This document shows positions 36,255-44,614 of a DNA stretch of 64,000 nucleotides, piece by piece. Numbering within the stretch: position 1 is the stretch's first letter; every line of letters begins with the position of its first letter. The notes under the pieces were generated by a model, which worked only from the letters and a program-made list of their open reading frames with translations, was not told where the DNA came from and did no database searches. Source of the stretch: Cryptomeria japonica. Lineage: Eukaryota; Streptophyta; Pinopsida; Cupressales; Cupressaceae. The translations under genes were made by a program, and so were the position numbers. The stretch spans positions 23,750,501-23,814,500 of the forward strand of contig NC_081413.1 in the NCBI RefSeq assembly GCF_030272615.1, given 5' to 3'.

Positions 36255-37532
36255 TTAGTTTACCGGTTCTGATATTTCCACACTAGGTGCAGAAACCAGT
36301 TCCTCTTCCAACATTATTGCTTTCTTCCTCCAGGTTTTGTTCATGTCCGCTTGAACTGTTTCAACATCAATTTCTCCTTTCTAAGTGACTGGTATATCAT
36401 CAGATATACTCTTTCTGCTTCTGCAGAATCTTGCAATGTGACCCGGTTTGTTGCAGTGATAGCAAACCAATCTAGGTGCTCTCCAAGGTCCATTATTCAT
36501 GTTTCCATTCTTCCTTCTGCATGTAGCAGCAGTGTGACCATGTCCATGACAAATCCAACAGTTTTCTCTCCATCCGGTTGCCGGTTGATAACCATTGTTA
36601 CCTGACTAATAATTGTAAGCATTAAACCGGTTAGGGTTGCGGTTCACAAAAGATTCCGGACCAACTCCTTGGGTCCTCTGAGGATATCTTCCGATATTGT
36701 TCATGACAGACCTGCATTCAGATGCTCTATGCCCAAACTTGTTGCATGCATAACAATGACCATTGAACTTATTGGATCTAGGTACATTGTTGATAAAGTA
36801 AGGAAAATTATTGTAGGCTTTGCTCCTACATACATTGGCAGTGTGTCCTTCTTTAAGACAATTAAAGCAAACAGGTTTGAATTTTTGCTTACCTTTTCCT
36901 TTGAGTTCCGGTTGCTTCTTTGATGCTTCAGCATTTGTTCCAGAGGATTCTCCTTCCTCGTGTCCAGAGAAACCAAGTCCATTGGTATTCTTTACCGGTC
37001 TAGATGACTCAAGCTTTTTCTCTAACTTGACAGTACTTTTGCTAAACTTAGCAAGTATTTCCTTTGACTCAGAGAGTTCTTTGGAAATAGCAGTATTTGT
37101 CTCCATTAGGCTTGCATTTTTGGAGATGGCTATGTTCAGTTCTCCTTGTATGTCTTCCTTTTCCATTCAACTCTCATAAAGGCGAGTAGTTAGTGCACTA
37201 ATCTCTTGTTTCAACTTGGAGATCTCATGATCTCTGTCCTTTACCAGATCTTTAGATTTTCTCCAGTTCTCAAGCTCTTGACTAAACCGGATAGTCAGTC
37301 CTTCCAACTCCTTTCTCAGATTGGAGTTTGAATCATTCAACTTATTTACTTCTGCAATCATGGCTTCCATATTTGCTTCATCTTCAGAACTACTTTCAGA
37401 TAGATCCATCAGCTTCTCTGCATGTTCTCTCCTTTTTGCTTGAGATGCCTTGTATTTGACCATAAGATCATCATAGGCTTGCTCAGACTAAGTGAGCCGT
37501 TGAGTAAGTTCCCTCAAGGTGTATTCCCTCAT
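36255..37532 (-). pseudogene. Element C ORF1: Gag-like protein with four zinc knuckles (broken)
   Basis: One minus-strand frame of 425 codons starts at the ATG at 37532, 36 bases past the PBS, and ends in TAA at 36255. In-frame stops are TAG at 37488, TGA at 37167, TAG at 36606 and TAG at 36381. Residues about 20-190 are charged heptad-like helices, probably a coiled coil for multimerisation. Four CX2CX4HX4C knuckles follow: CFNCLKEGHTANVC, CYACNKFGHRASEC, CWICHGHGHTAATC and CYHCNKPGHIARFC. One or two knuckles is usual for Copia Gag. The N-terminal capsid-like part of Copia Gag is not recognisable. It probably binds element RNA. Confidence 0.82.
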
Positions 37533-37567
37533 ATCTCTTTCCAAGTGGTTAAACTTATAGAAAGGTA

Positions 37568-37580
37568 GGCTCTGATACCA
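37568..37580 (-). other. Primer-binding site of element C
   Basis: TGGTATCAGAGCC on the minus strand, two bases after the 5' LTR. Initiator-Met tRNA type, the same as the Copia element. Confidence 0.9.
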
Positions 37581-37582
37581 AT

Positions 37583-38744
37583 TAATGAATACTAAGAGGG
37601 GGGGGTGAATTAGTATGCCAAAAATCTCTATACTTAAACACTTAAACAGTCTGAAGATAAACAGGTAAAATAGTTTAACAGATAGACCGGTTATCACACA
37701 TGCAAACCAAAATGCAAATAAAGCATTCACCCACAAAAGCAATACAACCATAACACAAGATATTTGATGTGGAAACCCAAATGGGAAAAACCATGGTGAG
37801 ATGGAACTCACAAGTCACTATCTGCAGAATAGAAACCAGACCGGTTAAGGTCTTACAATGTTCTTCACCAGAACAGATCTTGTTAGGAATCTCAATCTCT
37901 TTTAGGAGATAAGTCCGATTAAAGACTACCTTGTTAGAGGATTTTAGATTCACATAATTGAACCACCTTATTAGAGGATTTTACAAAAGGCTTTTGGGCC
38001 TACCCGATTAAGGGCTACAGACTTGTCAAAGATGTGAGTAATCAACAAGTGTTTGATCTATCTAATAGCACAAACTACTTGGTTAGATCCTGTATAGCTC
38101 ACTGCTAATGCATTCTAGCATTACTTCAGTCTTCTCTATCTCTCTCTCAGTTACAACTTGATCTTCTAAGATAAGATTGCTCTTTCAACAACTCAACAAT
38201 CACCTTGAACCCTAGCACAACATAAACCCTTTCAGCAACAACCTAAAACCCTATACATGATGTCCTTTTAAAGGAATCTGATTTCATGTTGGTCCAATAG
38301 GATTACATTACAATTTCCTAGGTTCAATGAATCTAGACATACTCAGTAACACGACACAAAAAGCACAGTCAATGTGTCAGCACCGTCAAACAATCGGTGG
38401 ATTGGTAACTCATCACAAAATGCAGGTTGGTAACTCATCACAGAGTATTACCGGTTTATACAAAATACCGATTGCCGGTTTGACAAAAATGAAAACTGGT
38501 GAGAATGTGTTATGCCACTTTGCTTCCTCGTATAGCTTGAGATCTACGAACCGTTTGGGGTCGACATGCCGCTTCAGACCGGGAAACACATTCTACAAAA
38601 TCACCAATAGTCTAAAGACTAGAATACAACATACCGGTTGGAACAAATACCAGTTGAGCTCTAGCTCATACATATAAAGGAGCTCTCAATACAAGTGTGT
38701 GTCCATCAATGACAATCACAACATAAACATAAAAAATACCAACA
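37583..38744 (-). repeat. 5' LTR of element C
   Basis: 1162 bp; partner of 31107-32220. A minus-strand TATAAAC box lies at about 38454-38460. The last dinucleotide on the minus strand is TA in place of CA, a single change relative to the other copy. Confidence 0.92.
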
Positions 38745-38749
38745 TATAG
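38745..38749 (+). repeat. Target-site duplication of element C, right
   Basis: TATAG, matching 31102-31106. Confidence 0.9.
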
Positions 38750-38985
38750 AAGGCAATGCATAGATTGTGAGAATGTGATATCATTTGGTTTAGAAGAAGG
38801 ATGAGAAAACACCCTTTGTAAGGCTTATTGGATCAACTTATGATATGAAGGTGAAGTTTGAATTAAATCCCAAAGGAAAATCTTAGCTAAGATATCATGG
38901 AGCTTTTTCACAAGATTAGGTTCCCTATCAACATGTTTCGTAGAATGAGGAGGGGAAGGAATAGAGGTAAAAAGAATATTGGGAT
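38750..38985 (-). pseudogene. Element B coding remnant upstream of the element C insertion
   Basis: On the minus strand this encodes a decayed segment (for example VDREPNLVKKLHDILAKIF) that leads, after removal of element C and one TATAG copy, into the protease-like domain at 31106. It has a TAA and frameshifts. It is cut on the right by the 3' LTR of element D. Confidence 0.5.
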
Positions 38986-39779
38986 TGTGTATGGTGAAAA
39001 TGGATACAATAATAACAATATTGAAAGGCTAAATGAATTCAACCACAAAACCCTAGCCTAACAATCAACAAAGATCCACCATAACATATGAAGATTACCT
39101 AAGACAATGCAAATCACAAGAAATCACAAAGATTATACCATCACATGTCCAATAGGGTTTTGATCTCCATTCTTCCTATCTCCATTGATCTTGCTTGATA
39201 TATTTGCTCTCAGATTTTAATATGCACAAGAGCTCAACAAAGAACGGAATGTGGTTGCAAGTAGGATCGTAGTGTAGTCGAGTCCTCCAAATTGTCGATT
39301 AGGCTGAGTGATTAGGGTGAGTGATTAGGGTTTGACAATGAAGAAAGCATCTTCTTAAATAGAAGACACAATATGAAATGGAGGGTTAAGATTGAGAGGT
39401 GTAAAAAGGAGGTCGGCTAGGATTAGAGGGTAGGTAGAAGAAATAATAAAATAATGAGAGGGGTAGGTAGTGTAGGAATTAAGAGATGAATGACATGTGT
39501 CATGGGTAGAAAAGGTTAATGAATTAATTAAATAAATAAAGATTTATTTAATTAATAGAAGAAGTGGGATAATTAAATAAATAAGATATTTATTTAATTT
39601 AGGAAAAGGATAATTTAAATAAATAAATGTATTTATTTAAATGAAAAATAAGGCTAGAAGAGGATAAATGAATTAATTAAATAAATAAAAATTTATTTAA
39701 TTAATAGAAGAAATAGGCTTAGATAATTAAATAAATAAAATATTTATTTAATTAGACATGACAATTTTGAGTGTCTACA
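38986..39779 (-). repeat. 3' LTR of element D
   Basis: 794 bp; minus strand TGTAGACACTCAAAATTGTC to CATACACA. Nearly identical to 62311-63104. It contains five AT palindromes (39522-39753). The outer flank on the left is GGGAT. I set the start from the PPT-LTR junction, which matches the proven junction of element E. Confidence 0.85.
39522..39753. repeat. Array of five AT-rich palindromes in the D LTR
   Basis: Units at 39522-39556, 39571-39600, 39613-39642, 39671-39705 and 39725-39753 each read as an inverted repeat of AATTAAATAAATAAA with its complement. The same array is present in the other LTR at about 62845-63078. Confidence 0.85.
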
Positions 39780-39800
39780 TTTTGCCCCTCTTTGAGACAA
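39780..39800 (-). other. Polypurine tract of element D
   Basis: TCAAAGAGGGGCAAAA on the minus strand directly before TGTAGACAC. It parallels E and B, where a GGGGGCTAAA tract precedes TGTAG. Confidence 0.8.
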
Positions 39801-40025
39801 TGCGGCTTGTCGCGTTGTTTCAAAGAAGATAAGATGAACTAATACAGAGTTGCCCCAGGATGGGAATGATATGCCCCCTCGAGAGATTGGATGAAAATGT
39901 CTGAAAAGATTGCAGACAATCTCTCGATAAGAAAGAAAGGCTAGAATGGATAGACCGGATAAAGTGACAAAGTCACGGGATAATGAAGACTGACTTGGAA
40001 AATGAAGGCAAGGGCTAGGGTAGGC

Positions 40026-40034
40026 TATAAGATA
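40026..40034 (+). promoter_or_regulatory. TATA-like box of the antisense PMD gene
   Basis: TATAAGATA lies 91 bases before the exon 1 ATG, between the D 3' LTR and the gene. A plausible but unproven promoter. Confidence 0.4.
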
Positions 40035-40124
40035 GACCACGGGGGAAAATACATCCTCAATGTCATCTACACATTCACAAGAGCATATTGCAGAGCAAAA
40101 ATAGAGTAGGAGCAGTCAGCAGTG

Positions 40125-40190
40125 ATGGCTTTCATGCATAGATTCGACCGTGTTCGTCGATTTCAGAGGCCAGCAGAGGCAGGAGAGCCG
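40125..40190 (+). CDS. Antisense PMD gene, exon 1
   Basis: ATG at 40125 begins MAFMHRFDRVRRFQRPAEAG and runs 22 codons to CCG, followed at once by a consensus 5' splice site (GTAAGT at 40191-40196). Reading on through the intron would give an unrelated Cys-rich peptide. The phase (0) matches exon 2. The short basic start is typical of plant-mobile-domain proteins encoded with a first small exon; that part is inference. Confidence 0.6.
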
Positions 40191-40309
40191 GTAAGTACCA
40201 CCAAACCTCCTCGTACTTTGACACATTCAATTTTGTCATTAATGCATGGTAGTTTAGCAATAAATACGCTTAGGAATAGGGCACAAAAAAAGTGCAAAAA
40301 CGTGCAACC

Positions 40310-40515
40310 GTGTCTGTGTCGGTGCCAGGCGCGTATGTGTCCACCAGGCGCGTCTGTGTCAGTTCCAGGCGCGTTTACGTCTGGAACCGTGTTTGTGCTT
40401 GATGCGGGCGCGTTTATGTCCTGTAGGGGCGTTTATGTTCCAAAGTCGCGTCTGTGCATAATGTAGGCACGTTTATGTTCAGAAGGCACATTTGTGAGTT
40501 TAAAGTGCGTTTATG
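40310..40515 (+). repeat. GCGTCTGTG-like motif array in the PMD intron
   Basis: About eleven copies of GCGTCTGTGTC or GCGTTTATGTC variants at 17-25 bp spacing. The same motif is found on the opposite strand in D's gag leader at about 60460-60740 and 61965-62190. Confidence 0.75.
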
Positions 40516-40648
40516 TTTGAAAATGCATGGTTTTGGTCTTCTAGGTCAAATCAGCAGTTCTGTGATGAACATACGCTGTCGATTGGATAAGCTGTTGAGA
40601 GGATACACTCAAGCAGGTCCTCGAGGAAGACTAGGATAGATCAAGGCA

Positions 40649-40910
40649 CTTTGTGATGAACAGGGAGCACCAAGATAGAGTACTTTGTGATGAACAGGGA
40701 GTACCCAAAGGATGAGTAGCACTTTGTGATGAACAGGGAGTGCAAATGTGAGTAACACTTTGTGATGAACAGGGAATGTCACACATGTAGTACTTTGTGA
40801 TGAACAGGGAGCACTACTAGGATAGAAGTAACACTTTGTGATGAACAGTGAGTGTCACTAGGATAGATAACCATATGCATGTAGATAGCAAGTAGCATTT
40901 TGTGATGAAC
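40649..40910 (+). repeat. Minisatellite of CTTTGTGATGAACAG units in the PMD intron
   Basis: Copies begin at 40649, 40683, 40722, 40758, 40793, 40834 and 40896 (the last with one change), followed by GGGAGYRC or GTGARTGYC. Spacing is 34-62 bp. Confidence 0.88.
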
Positions 40911-40955
40911 AGTGAATGCCACCATGACTGACATGATTGATTTGTTTGACTGCAG

Positions 40956-42959
40956 GAGTATCTGCCTATGCTAGAGTCACGGGAGAGATTCCCGTCCACA
41001 CAGAGGTTGCGACCGGAGTTGTCATTTCAGGATAGAGCTGCCATTAAGGAGATGGGATTGAGACACGTATTGTATGTGCCTGAGTTTCGGGCAAACATGG
41101 GTTTGCTGACTGCGCTGGCAGAGAGATGGCACTCGGAGACATGCACATTTCATTTGCCGATGGGGGAGATGACAGTGACCCTCGAGGATGTCTACCGGAT
41201 TCTGCGGATACCGATTGATGGAGAGCTGATTCCATATGATCGTGACGGAGACAGGGAGGCATTGAGACGGGTGTTCCAGGATCCCGGACTAGAGATGAGA
41301 GTAGGACATGTGGCATGGGATACCATGACTGCGACAGGGTTAGCTTTGCCAGCTGTGATTGGAGGAGTTATCAGTGGTTTCCTGTGTCCGGACAGGGCGA
41401 CACGAGGGTTGGCAGTGGGCTGGGGAGGAGCACTGGAGACATTGGTGACGCAGCACACCAGATATGCATGGGGTCCATGTGTGTTGGCACACCTGTATTA
41501 TGAGCTTCACTAGTTTGTCTACCATGGATTAGTGGGACTGGGTTGTGGAGTGACACTACTGCAGGTTTGGGCATATGAGCATCTGCCTGTCACACGGCCG
41601 ATACACTTCAGAGGCAGGGGTCATGGATGGAGTTTTGTTCATCTGTACGACATGATCACGTCACAACCTCGGATTGGCAGGTTAGAGCACTGGAGGCGAG
41701 TGATAGATGACATTGACACAGTCATCTGGAGGTCGTATCTGGGGTGCGAGGAGTGGGAGGATGATGCAGTGGAGCTGCCTTACACCTTCAGGAGTAGATA
41801 TTTGATTGGGCGGACGCCCTATATACTAGAGAGGCAGCTGGTAGACAGGATTGGCCGACAGTTTGGCCGGATCCAGCGGATGCCACGAGGCTTGGGTATG
41901 TATGCCCGTACAGTCAGGGATCAGGCGCAGTTTGGACCGCTGTTGTCATATGATCAGGCAGTTACACAGCTGACAGAGATGATACCCCTACCCTGGGATA
42001 TGTGGCTAGAGATTGAGAATGCAGGTATGGATGCAGAGTATACAGCTTACTGGGCGGAGCATCCATTCCCTCGATTGACAGATCCAGGGGAGCTACTGGA
42101 TGGAGATGGAGGAGGAGATGACGATGATGATGGTGGGGGTGATGGGGGTAGAGGCCGACGGCGGCGGAGGGGAGTAGTTGGGGAGAGGAGGGTGGCACCT
42201 CGGAGGGAGGGTGGACAGGAGGGACAGGCCCAGGTGGTGAGGGGTCGCAGTGGAGTGCCCCTGCAGGTACCAGTAGCACAGGGTCCTAGGGCACAGGGAC
42301 AGAGACAGGGACAGATGCAGGGATAGGTGCCAGTATAGGCACTGGGACAGAGACAGGTATAGGGACCTAGACATGTACCGAGATAGGTACTCATTCAAGC
42401 ACCAGTAAAGGCACAGGGAGGGGTACAGGGGCAGGCACCCGCAGAGGGAGAGCCACGGGCAGAGGCAGAGGCAGAGGGGGTTGACCCAGTGGAGGCTGAG
42501 CTGCTGGATCTGAGGGAGATCTGCCAGGGCAAGGCAGACAAGATTCAGGATCTGGAGAGGGAGAGGGATCGGCTCAGGACCCAGCTCAGGGATACTGAGC
42601 GGGAGAGGGATCAGGCGATTCAGCGCTACACTGAGGCTGAGACAGCGCTGAGGGCAGGGAGGCAGGCGGCGAAGGACACAGGAGCAGGCTACGCATATGT
42701 GCTATGGGCCGGAGAGGAGATCGCCTACTGGAGGGACCTGTATTATGGTGCCGTGCCAGTAGATCAGCAGGCGAGGAGCTTCCATAGACCATCACGGATA
42801 GCGATGGCTATGGGAGGGAGCCGGAGGAGACAGGCATCTAGTGGTGGGGTCATGGGTCCTCCACCACCACCAGATAGGCAGGGTGATCCTGGAGCGGGTC
42901 CTTCTAGAGCTCAAATTCCGTCGAGACCAGGCGGCTCCGAGGGAGGGAGTTCATCATAG
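40956..42959 (+). pseudogene. Antisense plant-mobile-domain (PMD, aminotransferase-like) protein, exon 2; broken by five UAG codons
   Basis: The frame continues from exon 1 (EYLPMLESRERFPSTQ...). The N-terminal 400 residues show the PMD pattern: LAERWHSETCTFHLPMGEMT, VTLEDVYRILRIPIDGE, GWGGALETL and WAYEHLPVTRPI. A Gly/Asp/Arg-rich stretch (about 42100-42180), a Gln/Gly-rich region and a charged coiled coil (about 42490-42670, LERERDRLRTQLRDTERERD) follow. TAGs at 41511, 42324, 42336, 42360 and 42384 interrupt one frame; the end is TAG at 42957. PMD proteins of the MAIL1/MAIN type act in silencing and genome stability in plants, and PMD copies are known in retrotransposons. Here it lies opposite to pol, between pol and the 3' LTR. 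Its function in the element is unknown. Confidence 0.85.
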
Positions 42960-44614
42960 CCATAGAGGGCTCCCTTGTATCAGTATTTGTACCATTTTTT
43001 TTTTTTTGATTGCAGACACCTGCGGGTGATTGTAGCCATATGATTCTTTTGACATCATTGTATCATGACACATTTGATTATATATGAGCGATGATTCATC
43101 TTTACGGCAGCTATATGCATGTGTACCTTATGTGATGTATATTTCTATGATGTATGTTTTATGTGATGGATGCAAATATGCATATGATGCAATGCAATAT
43201 TTTTGTTCTTTTATGTTTTATATGTGATGCATGATGCAAATGTGAATATATGTAATGCAAATGATTATTTACAGGATGAAAATGTAAGATGTGCTAACAT
43301 GTGTTGTATGCAGGACGTGATGCAATTGTGATATCTATATGCATGTATGAAATACTTATATGTGGTAATATAGGTGCAACTACATGAAATGCAAATGTTT
43401 TTGGTGTGTCATTATACTCAGTCATGTGATAGTAGGCTACGCGGACTCAAGAAGGACGATGGAAGTCAACCAAGAAAGGGGGATGGAAGACAGAAGATAT
43501 GAAAGTGAAAGAGCTTCTTGTGCGTTATCATCATTGAGCTTTATTATGGCAAGTAGGTTATGACAATCGAGGCATATGTTCGACCCAGAAAGTCATTGTA
43601 CCTGCTTGCATGGAGACAAGACAGTCACAAACAAGGAATGCCCCAGTTCATACTAGACTCACAGTGTCCTCATATCCTTGGACAAGTCATAACAGTACTA
43701 AAAGTCAATCCATAGACAACAAACAAAATAGGTGACGATACCCCATCCTCGCCTTTCTAGTCAAAAACATCCTGGAGATAGAATCTCTAGTCAGAGACAT
43801 CCTGGAAAAGCTAAAAGACATGTCACCAAAAAGATAAAATCAAAAGAAAGCCAAGACTCGACACCAACATCCACTGTAGTCCTCAAGTTTAGTGTCTCTT
43901 GTCACTTGTATAAGTCATGTTTGATTGTGGTCACAATGTTCACTTTCACAAAAGGGATAGATTAACACTGAACCATATGTTGTCTGAGTCTGTTGAAAGA
44001 TTTGATTTTGTTGAAGCCCATGGTTGCTGCTGTGTCTCATCTGAAACTGACTGAATCCATGAAACTGATACTTTATTGCGGATCTGTGATGCAAATGTTG
44101 CTTTATTGCGGATCTGTGCGCGAATAGACTGAAGAAAGCTGGAAGAAACTTTACTCCCTGAAACATGTGATGTTCTCAGTTCCACACCCATCACTAGACG
44201 TAGGAATTGCTTTAGCCACCGATAGGATCTGATTTATTATGGATGGAAAGGGAGGTTTATTATGAATGAATAGGTTGTGAGTGTGTGCAAAGTGAAAGGA
44301 TGAAAGTGAATCCTGAAGGAGGGAGGAGCAAAGTCTCTACGCATGGCGCTGGTGACCCAGTTTTCACCATGGTACTTGCCCAGGGCGCCACCGAAGTGGT
44401 TTTCACCGTTGGACGAAACTATTTCTCTTTATTTTTTTCGATTTTTCAATGTTTTTTTTTTTTTTTTTTTTTTGTGTCACAAGGCGCCTGTTTGCCAGGT
44501 TTTCACCAAGCAACAATTTTTTTGTTTTTATAATTTTTTTGTTTTTATAATTTTTTTGTATTTTTGAATTTTTTTGATTTTTTTGGTATTTTTGAATTAG
44601 GATATTCCAGAGAA
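42960..44614. other. Region between the PMD gene and pol of element D
   Basis: No credible gene. 43020-43420 is ATG/TATG-rich. 44065-44120 has a short duplication of CTTTATTGCGGATCTGTG. 44340-44515 holds three GTTTTCACC modules beside GGCGC words. 44449-44590 is a long T-rich run. It probably contains the 3' ends of both convergent transcripts. Confidence 0.55.

Larger units (their letters stand above)
31107..38744 (-). mobile_element. Element C: complete non-autonomous Copia-type LTR element with two unknown/Gag-like ORFs and no pol
   Basis: Both LTRs (31107-32220, 37583-38744) are intact, flanked by an exact 5-bp TSD (TATAG). On the minus strand the PBS GGTATCAGAGCC follows the 5' LTR and the PPT AAAGGGGGATAT precedes the 3' LTR. 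The LTRs share a poly-C/G end and the GTGGAAACCCAAATGGG motif with the Copia element at 14952-22544. The 5.36-kb interior is filled by ORF1 (36255-37532, four zinc knuckles) and ORF2 (32552-35806, unknown). There is no space or sequence for protease, integrase, RT or RNase H, so it must be moved by another element's enzymes, most likely Copia. Confidence 0.93.
40191..40955 (+). other. Intron of the antisense PMD gene, carrying two repeat arrays
   Basis: Bounded by GTAAGT and a pyrimidine-containing TTTGACTGCAG acceptor (AG at 40954-40955). It holds an array of GCGTCTGTG/GCGTTTATG motifs (40310-40515) and a minisatellite of seven CTTTGTGATGAACAG units (40649-40910). Confidence 0.6.

Noticed and set aside
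40649-40910. CRISPR-like array
   Set aside because: Units are separated by irregular, related spacers, lie within a plant intron and have no cas genes; it is a minisatellite.
32552-42959. UAG used as a sense codon (code change or readthrough system)
   Set aside because: Plant nuclear genes do not reassign UAG, other ORFs here also carry TGA and TAA, and decay of CAG at methylated sites explains the pattern. It would need protein data to revive.
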